Part shown: positions 18,005 through 26,359 of the stretch, one piece after another | Numbering within the stretch: the first letter of the stretch is position 1 | How the letters are laid out: each line of letters opens with the position of its first letter | DNA from: CAYQCE01 sp964415885 | Lineage (GTDB): Bacteria; Zixibacteria; MSB-5A5; JAABVY01; JAHJOQ01 | Length of the DNA stretch: 64,000 nucleotides | Assembly: GCA_964415885.1 (NCBI GenBank) | Contig: CAYQCE010000015.1 | Location: 1 to 64,000 of the forward strand | Direction of reading: 5' to 3' | The notes under the pieces: model-generated | The model's input: the letters and a program-made list of their open reading frames with translations, nothing else | The model's database searches: none | Told to the model about the DNA's origin: nothing | Translations under genes and position numbers: made by a program

Positions 18005-18667
18005 TCAGCTTCCGGACTTCTTGTGGCGGACGATCTTTCCCTCGATCATGTAGATGACGTCTTCGGCGATATTGGTGGCGTGATCGCCTATACGCTCGAG
18101 ATGCCTTGACGTGGTAGCGAGGCTGATCAGCGAAGCGGTGTGATGCGGACTGTTTCTTATCTCCTGCTCCACCTGGTCATACATGGCCCGGTTGATCTCG
18201 TCGATCTCATCGTCAAGTTCGAGAACCTCTTCCGCGAGATCGGAATCGAGATTGATGAGCGCGTCGATTGCCTTGCGAAGCATGACCTTGACCTTATGAG
18301 ACATCGACGGCAAATCGAATGGAGCGGAAATGGGCGCCCTTGCACAGAGATAGCTGGTTGATTCTGCGATATTGACAGCGAGGTCGGCTATTCGTTCAAG
18401 ATCGTTGTCGATCTTAAGTACTGCGACTATGAACCTGAGATCCGATGCCACCGGCTGGTGGAGTGCCAGAATCTTGAGGCATTCCTCCTCGACCTCCACT
18501 TCCATGCGGTCGATTTCGATGTCTTCCTCGATGATTTTCCGAGCGAGCTCGAGATCTCTCTCGGTAATCGATTTGACCGACGTATAGACAGCTTCCTCGA
18601 CCATCGTCGAAAGCTGGATCATCTTCTTCTTCAAGTCGTCGATTTCGTTAAGCAGAAGTATCGACAA
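18005..18667 (-). CDS. phoU: Phosphate uptake regulator PhoU
   Basis: The 220-residue all-helical protein has two PhoU repeats, each with the metal-binding E/DxxxD pattern (for example RDLELARKIIEEDIEIDRMEVE and the ERIADLAVNIAE and LERIGDHATNIAE blocks). PhoU joins the Pst transporter to the PhoR kinase and holds the Pho response off when phosphate is plentiful. It is the last gene of the pst operon, 14 bases after pstB. Confidence 0.95.
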   Translation of the reverse strand: MSILLLNEIDDLKKKMIQLSTMVEEAVYTSVKSITERDLELARKIIEEDIEIDRMEVEVEEECLKILALHQPVASDLRFIVAVLKIDNDLERIADLAVNIAESTSYLCARAPISAPFDLPSMSHKVKVMLRKAIDALINLDSDLAEEVLELDDEIDEINRAMYDQVEQEIRNSPHHTASLISLATTSRHLERIGDHATNIAEDVIYMIEGKIVRHKKSGS

Positions 18668-18681
18668 TTATCAACTCCGTT

Positions 18682-19527
18682 TTAACCAAACCTGCCCGTA
18701 ATATAATCCTCTGTCTTCTTCTTATCGGGATTCTGGAAGATTTTGTTAGTGGGCCCAAACTCAATCAATTCACCCTGGAAGAAGAACCCGGTATAGTCAG
18801 ATATACGTCCTGCCTGGTGCATGTTGTGAGTGACTATTACGATAGTATAGTTCTTTCTCAACTCGCCCACAAGCTCTTCTATCTTTGTTGTCGAAATAGG
18901 GTCGAGGGCGGACGCGGGCTCGTCCATCAGGATGACTTCCGGCCGGACCGCCAGGGCACGTGCTATGCAGAGTCTCTGCTGCTGCCCGCCCGACAGCATA
19001 TAAGCCGAATTGTCGAGGTTGTCGTGAACCTCATCCCAAAGAAAGGCCTTCTTCAGCGCATCCTCTACAGCGTCCTCAACGGTCGATTTGTCAGTGATGC
19101 CGTTGACTCTGAGACCGTAGGCTACATTGTCGAATATCGATTTGGGAAACGGGTTCGACTTCTGGAATACCATACCGACGCGGCGCCTGAGAGCTGGAAT
19201 ATCTCTGATCTCCTTGTATATGTCTACGCCATCGAGCGTGACAGTTCCGGTCAAACGGGTACCGGGTATGGTGTCGTTCATGCGATTCAGCGTGCGGATA
19301 TATGTGGACTTGCCGCAGCCGGATGGTCCGATCAGTGCAGTGACCCGCTTCTCGAGAATATCCATGGGAACGTCGAAAAGGACCTGATTCGAGCCGTAGA
19401 AGAAATTCAGGTCTCGGACTTTCATCTTGACGTTTCCGTCTTCTTTCTTCGGCCGCGGTTCGGGCATGTTCACTTGCTCTTCCTCCTGGATGATCTCCTC
19501 CAGGTCTTCGACAGACTTATCCTGCAT
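18682..19527 (-). CDS. pstB: Phosphate ABC transporter ATP-binding protein PstB
   Basis: The 281-residue protein has Walker A GPSGCGKST, the signature LSGGQQQRLCIARAL and Walker B EVILMDEPASALDP, and the PstB-specific RMND and FQKSNPFPKSIFDNVAYG stretches. An acidic N-terminal extension of about 30 residues is longer than in most PstB proteins. It overlaps pstA by 11 bases. Confidence 0.96.
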   Translation of the reverse strand: MQDKSVEDLEEIIQEEEQVNMPEPRPKKEDGNVKMKVRDLNFFYGSNQVLFDVPMDILEKRVTALIGPSGCGKSTYIRTLNRMNDTIPGTRLTGTVTLDGVDIYKEIRDIPALRRRVGMVFQKSNPFPKSIFDNVAYGLRVNGITDKSTVEDAVEDALKKAFLWDEVHDNLDNSAYMLSGGQQQRLCIARALAVRPEVILMDEPASALDPISTTKIEELVGELRKNYTIVIVTHNMHQAGRISDYTGFFFQGELIEFGPTNKIFQNPDKKKTEDYITGRFG

Positions 19528-20482
19528 ATCCTCGTGCCCTTCTCATCTTTGATCTAATAATGATGGCAACGATATTCAACAAGAACGTCAGAACCAGAAG
19601 CACCAGCACAGTTCCGTAGAGGATCGGCCTGGTCGCCTCGATATCCGGTGATTGAGTTGCCATCACATATATATGATATCCGAGTTCCATGAACTGGTCA
19701 TTTAACTTCGACGGAAGATATGGCAGATAGTATGCGGCGCCCGTGAACATAATGGGTGCCACCTCGCCGGCGCCTCTCGACACTGCGAGTATGCCACCGG
19801 TCAGCATTCCGGGCAGCGACTGGGGAAGGATAATCCGGACAATTGTCTGCAGTTTCGTGGCGCCAAGAGCGTAGCTGGCTTCCTTGATATCCGGCGGAAT
19901 TGTCCTGAGCGCCTCTTCGGTGGATATGATCACGACCGGGAGCGTGAGAAGCGACAGCGTGGCCGCAGCCCATATAATCGCCGGCTGTCCCCAGACAGGA
20001 CCGGATTCGTTGAGGAGTATCTTGTCCATGCCAGCACCGATGAATGCAATGAAAAATCCGAGTCCGAAGAGGCCAAAGACTATCGACGGTATTCCAGCGA
20101 GGTTTGCCACTGCTACGCGGATCATTCGCGTTATCCTGGAGTTTGGTCGCGTGTATTCCTGAAGATAGATCGCCGTGAGCACTCCGATCGGCACCACGAA
20201 GATCACCATCAGAATCACGAGCGCCACCGTGCCGAAGATGGCCGGGAAGATACCACCCGATTCCATTCCCTGCTCCGGCGGACTCGACAGGAAGTCCCAG
20301 CTAACTGTCCCGACACCGTGATAGAAGATGTTGAGCAGGATGACTGCGAGCATCAACACGATGATTAGAACGGCACAGAGAGTCAGACCCTTGGAGATCT
20401 CGCCGGTCACTCTTGTGACCGTCGTATGCCTCCGGGCCTCCGTGGAGTTTGATGTCAGCAGCTCATCAATGCCGGAATTCAT
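19517..20482 (-). CDS. pstA: Phosphate ABC transporter permease PstA
   Basis: PstA is one of the two membrane permeases of the high-affinity phosphate importer. The 321-residue protein has about six helices and the binding-protein-dependent permease loop EEALRTIPPDIKEASYALGATKLQTI. A cytoplasmic N-terminal stretch of about 30 residues precedes the first helix. It overlaps pstC by four bases and pstB by 11. Confidence 0.95.
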   Translation of the reverse strand: MNSGIDELLTSNSTEARRHTTVTRVTGEISKGLTLCAVLIIVLMLAVILLNIFYHGVGTVSWDFLSSPPEQGMESGGIFPAIFGTVALVILMVIFVVPIGVLTAIYLQEYTRPNSRITRMIRVAVANLAGIPSIVFGLFGLGFFIAFIGAGMDKILLNESGPVWGQPAIIWAAATLSLLTLPVVIISTEEALRTIPPDIKEASYALGATKLQTIVRIILPQSLPGMLTGGILAVSRGAGEVAPIMFTGAAYYLPYLPSKLNDQFMELGYHIYVMATQSPDIEATRPILYGTVLVLLVLTFLLNIVAIIIRSKMRRARGYAG

Positions 20483-21438
20483 TGCGTTTTACCCTGCAGT
20501 TTGGTCTTCAGTCTGTTAAGAATGAGATCGCCGCCAAGGTTGATGATAAACGTGAATACGAAGAGAAGCGAGCCGATAAAGAAGAGCACGCTGTAGTGAG
20601 CGCTTCCGAAAACCACCTCGGCCAACTCGGCCGCGATTGTCGCCGAAAACGTGCGGATCGAATCGGTAATGCTCCACGATATGACTGCAGCGTTCCCCGA
20701 AGCCATCAGCACAATCATCGTTTCGCCTATCGCTCTCCCAAAACCGAGCACAATCCCTGCTGATATCCCGGGCATCGCCGCCGGAAGTACCATGGTGAGA
20801 GAAACCTGCCACGGTGTGGCGCCGACCGCCATAGCAGCCTCACGGAGTGTGCCTGACACTGATGAAAGAGCGTCCTCCGCGATGGTGAACACGATTGGAA
20901 TTACCGCAAGTCCCAGCGCGATTCCCGCGGTGAGCGCGTTTAATCGGAATGTCAAATCGAGAACATTCTGGATTACGCTTGCGAGCACAATGAGCGCGAA
21001 AAACCCCAGAACTACCGATGGTATGCCCGCAAGGAGCTCGATAATCGGTTTTATGAACTCTCGCAGTCGTTTTGGCGCGAATTCCGAGGTATAGATAGCC
21101 GCCCCGACCGCAAGAGGAGTTGCAAACAGCATCGCTATAATCGCAGCCTTAATCGTACCGATAAAGAGTGGAAAGAGTGAGTACTTGGGTATTTCTGATA
21201 CGGGCTGCCATGAGTGCTTTTCAGGTCGTCCCTCATAGTACTTCTGCTTGTAGACCATTTTTTCGAGAGTGACCTCTTCCTGGATCTCCTCATCAGTGAA
21301 GATTGGCACAGCTTCCTTGAAGATGAAGATGAAGATCAGTAAGATGGAGATCATCGCGAAATAGGCGTTGATCGCTATGAATTTCTCACCGAGAAATTCC
21401 TTCAGCTTCGACTTGGGTTTGAAATTGTACTTTTCCAC
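20479..21438 (-). CDS. pstC: Phosphate ABC transporter permease PstC
   Basis: The 319-residue protein has about six membrane helices and the permease loop EDALSSVSGTLREAAMAVGATPWQ, with LLAGIPSVVLGFFAL typical of PstC. Between helices one and two there is an insertion (residues about 55-90) rich in Glu and Lys that should face the periplasm. It follows pstS after 67 bases that contain a strong hairpin. Confidence 0.94.
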   Translation of the reverse strand: MEKYNFKPKSKLKEFLGEKFIAINAYFAMISILLIFIFIFKEAVPIFTDEEIQEEVTLEKMVYKQKYYEGRPEKHSWQPVSEIPKYSLFPLFIGTIKAAIIAMLFATPLAVGAAIYTSEFAPKRLREFIKPIIELLAGIPSVVLGFFALIVLASVIQNVLDLTFRLNALTAGIALGLAVIPIVFTIAEDALSSVSGTLREAAMAVGATPWQVSLTMVLPAAMPGISAGIVLGFGRAIGETMIVLMASGNAAVISWSITDSIRTFSATIAAELAEVVFGSAHYSVLFFIGSLLFVFTFIINLGGDLILNRLKTKLQGKTQ

Positions 21439-21456
21439 GGTTCCTGAACAGAACTA

Positions 21457-21480
21457 TGGGGCGAAGTCTGCTCCGCCCCA
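21457..21480 (-). promoter_or_regulatory. Hairpin between pstS and pstC
   Basis: On the minus strand TGGGGCGGAG, the loop CAGA and CTTCGCCCCA form a 10-bp stem with one G-T pair. No T run follows, so it is not a classic terminator. Such hairpins often protect or partly attenuate the mRNA so that the binding protein is made in excess over the permeases. Confidence 0.6.
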
Positions 21481-21505
21481 CAGGTTTACGATTTGCGCTA
21501 ATCTT

Positions 21506-22357
21506 CTATTTTACCACGTTAGCCTTTGCCGCTTCGGCGGACAGCGGAACATAGTCTACTTTTTCGGCGACCTTCTGACCTTCCCTGGAGAGAGTCCAGT
21601 TGACGAGCTTTCTCAGTTCGCCGGTCGGCTTGCCATTGAAAAACCAGTAGAGCTCTCTCGAAATCGGGTATGTCCCGTTTGATACTGTTTCCACCGTTGG
21701 CTCAATGTACTCGGAATCCTCATCCTGCGCAACTGCAACGAACTTGACTCCGGTCGCCCACGCGAGTCCGCCGTAACCGATGCCGTTTTCGTCTTTCGAA
21801 ACTGCGTTCACAACGGCGGCAGTACCCGGAAGGGTCTGGGTCTCCGGGGCGAAGTCCATCTTGTCCATAACGTGCTCTTTGAAGAAGGCGTACGTACCGG
21901 AGTTGTTCTCACGACTGTAGAGGATTATTCTCTTGTCCGGGCCGCCGAATTCCTTCCAGTTGGTTATATCGCCCATATATATGGCTCTCAAGTCCTCAAG
22001 TGTTAGGCTGTCGACATGATTCGACTCGTGCACAAATACCGCGATTCCATCCAGAGCAACGGAAACACGGAACGGCTCGATGCCGTTCTTGGCCGCCTGT
22101 TTGTATTCCTTCTCTTTCATTTCACGTGATGATTCGCAGATATCTGTCGTGCCGTTGATTAGCGCGGCAATCCCTGTCCCTGATCCACCGCCCGAAACCT
22201 GTATCACAACGTTCTCGTTGTGTTTCATATACTCCTCGGCCCATCTCTGGCCGAGCCTGACGAGGGTGTCGGATCCCTTGATTGTGATCGTGGTTGCGGC
22301 GCTCAGAAGGCCGAATACCGCGATCAGAATTGCCGTTGCGATCAAAATCCTCTTCAT
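21506..22357 (-). CDS. pstS: Phosphate ABC transporter substrate-binding protein PstS
   Basis: The protein of about 283 residues starts at the ATG at 22357, which has GGAGGA six bases upstream, and opens with a signal peptide. Phosphate-binding motifs are seen in KGSDTLV near the N-terminus, SGGGSGTGIAALING and SRENNSGTYAFF. It captures phosphate in the periplasm and passes it to PstCA. A longer frame reaches 22411 but lacks a ribosome site. Pho-box-like half-sites lie 55-85 bases upstream. Confidence 0.95.
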   Translation of the reverse strand: MKRILIATAILIAVFGLLSAATTITIKGSDTLVRLGQRWAEEYMKHNENVVIQVSGGGSGTGIAALINGTTDICESSREMKEKEYKQAAKNGIEPFRVSVALDGIAVFVHESNHVDSLTLEDLRAIYMGDITNWKEFGGPDKRIILYSRENNSGTYAFFKEHVMDKMDFAPETQTLPGTAAVVNAVSKDENGIGYGGLAWATGVKFVAVAQDEDSEYIEPTVETVSNGTYPISRELYWFFNGKPTGELRKLVNWTLSREGQKVAEKVDYVPLSAEAAKANVVK

Positions 22358-22412
22358 CCAATTCCTCCAATTTGAAAATGGTACACCTGTTCGGTTCAGA
22401 ACTAACGACAAC

Positions 22413-22443
22413 TGTGTGAGAAGTCTGTTAAGGAACAGTTAAA
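22413..22443 (-). promoter_or_regulatory. Short Pho-box-like site before pstS
   Basis: On the minus strand three pentamers, TAACT, TAACA and TCACA, recur every 11 bases. This is the spacing and the approximate sequence of PhoB/PhoP boxes. It lies between the porin stop and the pstS start, so pstS probably has its own phosphate-controlled promoter. Confidence 0.55.
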
Positions 22444-22457
22444 TCTACCCGTCCTCT

Positions 22458-23597
22458 CTAATTGAATTTGAGCTGCATATCGAGTTGAAGCCGCCTGAAG
22501 TCTTGTGGTTCATCGCGTTGCAGTCCGATTTCGTTTGTGAAGTATGTCGCTTTTGTAGCCATGTTCTCCAGAACCTGGAATTCTCCCCCAATTTCGTGAC
22601 CTCGTGCATCGGTTCCACCGCCGCGGAAGTCGGAATCGGAGAAAATGCCGATGACAGCATCTTTCTCGAGTTCTCTGTATAGATATCTGAATGCCCAGCT
22701 TCCCGGCTCTTTTGTCTTTCCGAGTTTCAGGCCAACGAGCCAGCCGGTATCAAGGCTGTCCGCCTCGGTATTGGTCACGAAATCGCCCATGGCGACCAAC
22801 GGTATCTCGCCCAGGCTGTGGGCGACTTCAACGAAGGCCTCTATGAGACGGAAGTCCGATAGATATTTGCCGTTATTATCAATGCTGTTGCCGAGCGGAT
22901 TATCCGATTGAAAGAAAGGAGCGACTCCTTTTGTGTAGTTGTAGTGGAAGTAGCTGCCACCCGCAGTCAACTCCGTCTCGTCTCCATTAAACGAAGTGCC
23001 GAAAATGAGCTGACCGGCCCCCAGCCAGGAATCCTCGTCCCTCGATCGTTCCTCGATGTAGAGCCCGGAGCCGATGATCTGTACGAATGAGTTTCCGAGA
23101 TCATGCTTGAAATCGACCGCTCCACCCTCCGGATTCCAGTCACAATCCCAGAGAAGTTCCGAGTTGCCGGGAAGATAGAACGGGTTCTTCATCTTGCCGG
23201 CCGTCAGATTGGCATGCGGAAGCGCGGGACAGGAGATCGTGAAGAATGCGAGGTCGAGACGGATATCTTTCGTTGAGAACCCGTTCGTGAGAGTCTGATT
23301 TGTTGAAACAGGATCATCCGAGCCGGTAGCCAACTGTATTCTCACATTTGTGTGTTCGTTGATCTTTCCACCTAATGCGACTCGTGCTCTCAATCTGTGT
23401 CTGTGGCGAGCATCCGATTGATCGGTGTCGATCATCTCATGACGATACCTCAAATCCCCTTTTAGTCTGATGTTATCACTCCAGTCATTCGCAGGGCTGG
23501 GGCTGGGCAGAAAGATGCCGATTGCCAGGCTTGAGATCGACAAACCCAGCGCTCTTCTCAACCCCTTGCGCAATGATCCGATTATTCCTCCGTTCAC
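22458..23597 (-). CDS. Outer-membrane porin, probably phosphate-starvation induced
   Basis: The protein of about 380 residues has a basic N-terminus, a hydrophobic stretch ending PSPSPA (signal peptide) and then a beta-barrel pattern ending LQLDMQLKFN. I prefer the GTG at 23597 because AAAGGA lies six bases before it; the frame is open to a GTG at 23648, and a TTG at 23573 is also possible. Its position between phoBR and pstS, right after a long Pho-box array, suggests it lets phosphate or phosphorylated compounds through the outer membrane, as PhoE and OprP do. The function is inferred from context. Confidence 0.75.
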   Translation of the reverse strand: MNGGIIGSLRKGLRRALGLSISSLAIGIFLPSPSPANDWSDNIRLKGDLRYRHEMIDTDQSDARHRHRLRARVALGGKINEHTNVRIQLATGSDDPVSTNQTLTNGFSTKDIRLDLAFFTISCPALPHANLTAGKMKNPFYLPGNSELLWDCDWNPEGGAVDFKHDLGNSFVQIIGSGLYIEERSRDEDSWLGAGQLIFGTSFNGDETELTAGGSYFHYNYTKGVAPFFQSDNPLGNSIDNNGKYLSDFRLIEAFVEVAHSLGEIPLVAMGDFVTNTEADSLDTGWLVGLKLGKTKEPGSWAFRYLYRELEKDAVIGIFSDSDFRGGGTDARGHEIGGEFQVLENMATKATYFTNEIGLQRDEPQDFRRLQLDMQLKFN

Positions 23598-23707
23598 TGT
23601 CAGTCCTTTCTGCGTAGTCAGAAGTCCATTTTCGACGAAAATGCCCACCTTGAGCGATAACCTGATTGCGCGAATTAAACTCTGCCCGGCGATCCTCCTT
23701 TCACCTG

Positions 23708-23803
23708 TGTTAACGGTGAGTTAGAACTGCATTAGCGAATGGTTAACTCATAATGTTAGAGTTGGATTATCGAAGGATTAGAGAAATGTTAGGATATTGT
23801 TAA
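23708..23803 (-). promoter_or_regulatory. Tandem Pho-box-like array, nine half-sites with 11-bp period
   Basis: Plus-strand TTA triplets start at 23710, 23721, 23732, 23743, 23756, 23767, 23778, 23789 and 23800: steps of 11 bases except one of 13. Read on the minus strand the units are TTAACA, CTAACA, CTAATC, ATAATC, CTAACA, TTAACC, CTAATG, CTAACT and TTAACA. This matches the 11-bp direct-repeat layout of PhoB/PhoP operators. The array lies after phoR and before the porin gene, both on the minus strand, and so should drive the porin and perhaps the pst genes. Confidence 0.75.
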
Positions 23804-23887
23804 GGGGGCAATTCGTTCGCTTGCATTCGCTGGTTGACTGTAGCTCGCGTTTTGTGCGGGGAACGATTGGTTCGTGGAGTAGAGCTC

Positions 23888-25669
23888 TTACCCGGATTCC
23901 AAAGCCGGGATCTCTATGGTGAACGTGCTTCCCTTGCCGGGTTCTGATTGGACCGACACCCTCCCTCGATGGGCAATAGCGATGTGTTTTACTATGGCAA
24001 GTCCCAGCCCGGTACCGCCCAGTTTTCTGCTGCGCGCCTTGTCCACGCGGTAGAATCTCTCGAACACGCGGCCGATATCTTCCGGCGCTATGCCGATTCC
24101 GTTGTCTGCGACAGATACTTTCAGGTATTTGCCTTCTCTTTCCACGCTGATTCTGACGAGCGTGTTTTCTTCGCTGTACTTGATGGCGTTCTCGATGAGA
24201 TTGACTATTGCCTGTTCGAGCAGTGGCGGATTGATTCGTGCAGTTAGATTCTCATAGCAGTCTATGGCAATTTCGATCCCTTTGGCCTCGGCGTTCAGCT
24301 CGCAAATCTGTGCTGCAGATACGATTACATCGCACAGAGAATTTTCCAGCAGCGACAACCCGGTCTTCTCCGCCTCCTGCTCGATCCGTGATAGGCTGAG
24401 AAGATCTTCTATGATGGAGTCGAGTCTGTCGGCGTGTCGCCCGACAATGCGCAGGAACCGCCTGACCTCATCCAAGTCCTCGAATGGGTCATCGAGCAGA
24501 GTTTCCACGAACCCTTTGATCGAGGTGATCGGAGTCTTCAGCTCGTGCGACACATTGGCTACGAAGTCCTTCCTGATGCCCTCGAGCTTTTTCAACCGGG
24601 TGACATCATTCAGCACCAGGAGAGCACCGATTCTGTTTCCATCGGAATCATTCAATGGTGTACCGTGCCCCTCTATGTATCGCTCGGACTCGTAGCGGAG
24701 TACGATTTCTCGCATGCGGGCTTCTCTCGCAGCGAGCGTATCGGAAACGAGCTTCTGCAGGTCCGTGTTTCTGACCACCTCGTGGACCTTCCTGCCAATA
24801 GACTTGTCGACATCGAGTCTCAATAGACCAGCGGCGGCATGGTTGATATTGATCACCTTCTCTTTCATGTCTATCGCTATGACGCTCTCAGACATGCTCT
24901 CGAGGATAGCCTCCTGTAGATTTCGCTGATTAGTGATGTCTCTGATTTGTCGATCAAGCTCCGTTGCCATTCGGTTCATGCTTCTCGCGAGCTTGTTGAC
25001 CTCCCGGCTTCCGTCTGTTCGTATCCTGGTATCGAATTCTCCTCTCGCGAATCTGTCGACTTCCATCGTGAGGCCCTCGATTGGTCGGCTCAGACGGCGT
25101 GAGATATAGAGGCTAATCAGGCCTCCGAGCAATGCGACAGCCAGGCCTGCAACTATAACGTTGTTTCTGATCTCTATCAGTTGCTCCTCGACCTCTGTCA
25201 TCGGCAATGACGTTCGTACTACACCTGCTATTCCCGTTGAGTCCCGAATCGGGATGGCAAGATACATGAGAGTCTGATCAAGAGTGGAGCTGAATCGTTC
25301 AGAGGTCCCAATCTGCCCCGTCATAGCCTGGATCATCTCGGGTCTGTCGGCGTGGTTTTCCACTCTGCGTGGGTTCTTTTCCGAGTCACCGATCACCTGC
25401 CCTGAGGGAAGCATCACCGTGATTCGCGTATCTGTAAGTCTCCCGAGCATATCGCAGATCGAATCAACGGCAGCCACATGCTCAGCGTCAATGAGACCTG
25501 CAATTTTGCTATCCACGAGATTTGCTCTGATCTCGAGATTGTCCTGAAGCTGACTGATGTAGAAATCCCGAAGCTCGGACAGCGAGTATCTCGACACAGC
25601 GAGGACCGCGACGATTGTGATAATTAGATAGGAGGGGAAAAGCTGCCAGAGCATTCGCCGTCGAGCCAC
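23888..25669 (-). CDS. phoR: PhoR-type phosphate sensor histidine kinase
   Basis: The 593-residue kinase has two membrane helices (about 8-28 and 160-182) around an extracytoplasmic sensor of about 130 residues, then HAMP (to about 235), a PAS domain (about 245-350), a HisKA domain with the phospho-acceptor His in SHELKTPITSIKGFVETL, and a HATPase domain with NLIENAIKYS, DNGIGI and GGTGLGLAIVKH. The periplasmic domain makes it longer than E. coli PhoR. The start is GTG, three bases after the phoB stop. Confidence 0.93.
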   Translation of the reverse strand: MARRRMLWQLFPSYLIITIVAVLAVSRYSLSELRDFYISQLQDNLEIRANLVDSKIAGLIDAEHVAAVDSICDMLGRLTDTRITVMLPSGQVIGDSEKNPRRVENHADRPEMIQAMTGQIGTSERFSSTLDQTLMYLAIPIRDSTGIAGVVRTSLPMTEVEEQLIEIRNNVIVAGLAVALLGGLISLYISRRLSRPIEGLTMEVDRFARGEFDTRIRTDGSREVNKLARSMNRMATELDRQIRDITNQRNLQEAILESMSESVIAIDMKEKVININHAAAGLLRLDVDKSIGRKVHEVVRNTDLQKLVSDTLAAREARMREIVLRYESERYIEGHGTPLNDSDGNRIGALLVLNDVTRLKKLEGIRKDFVANVSHELKTPITSIKGFVETLLDDPFEDLDEVRRFLRIVGRHADRLDSIIEDLLSLSRIEQEAEKTGLSLLENSLCDVIVSAAQICELNAEAKGIEIAIDCYENLTARINPPLLEQAIVNLIENAIKYSEENTLVRISVEREGKYLKVSVADNGIGIAPEDIGRVFERFYRVDKARSRKLGGTGLGLAIVKHIAIAHRGRVSVQSEPGKGSTFTIEIPALESG

Positions 25670-25672
25670 ATA

Positions 25673-26359
25673 TCACTCCTTGAACCGGTAGCCGATTCCT
25701 CTGACAGTTTCGATATACTGCCCTGATTTCCCGAGTTTCTTACGCAACCCGGCGATTTGAACATCTACCGATCGGTCGGTAACGATCGCGTTGTCCTGAC
25801 GTATTCCGTCGATAATCTGATTCCGAGTGAAAACCCATCCGGGTCGGCGTGCCATGTAGTGCAGAATTTGAAACTCGGTTGGTGTGAGATCGGCGGTCTT
25901 TCCACCGGCGATCACTTCGTGTCTGCCCGGGTGGATCGCGATATCGTGGACTTTAATCGATTCGGTATCCTCGACCGACTCCCTGCCTTTTCTGCGCAGA
26001 ATGGAGCGTATGCGAGCCACCAGGACTCTCGTGGAGAATGGCTTGATTATGTAATCGTGCGCGCCGATTTCGAGCCCCGTAACAACGTCCGCCTCCTCTC
26101 CGCGTGCAGTCAGCATCACGACCGGAATGTGCGCCGTGCGTGGGTCGTTCTTCATCAATCTGCAGACATCAAGGCCATCTATCCCCGGGAGCATAAGATC
26201 GAGAATTACAAGGTCCGGCATGTCGCTTCGCGCGGTATCGATGCCTTTCTCGCCGGAGGTAACACCGGTTACCTGGTATCCGTCGCGTTCGAGGTTCACG
26301 CGAATCAGCTCGAGAATATCCTCTTCGTCCTCGATAATTAGAATTCGTTCTTTCGCCAC
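25673..26359 (-). CDS. phoB: PhoB/PhoP-type response regulator
   Basis: The 228-residue OmpR-family regulator has a receiver domain (EDEEDILELI acidic pair, phospho-acceptor Asp in DLVILDLMLPG, Lys in IIKPFS) and a winged-helix DNA-binding domain (about 130-228: LTPTEFQILHYMARRPG, then TDRSVDVQIAGLRKKLG). It should bind the 11-bp repeat sites in this locus when phosphorylated by PhoR. It is the first gene of the phoB-phoR pair. Confidence 0.94.
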   Translation of the reverse strand: MAKERILIIEDEEDILELIRVNLERDGYQVTGVTSGEKGIDTARSDMPDLVILDLMLPGIDGLDVCRLMKNDPRTAHIPVVMLTARGEEADVVTGLEIGAHDYIIKPFSTRVLVARIRSILRRKGRESVEDTESIKVHDIAIHPGRHEVIAGGKTADLTPTEFQILHYMARRPGWVFTRNQIIDGIRQDNAIVTDRSVDVQIAGLRKKLGKSGQYIETVRGIGYRFKE

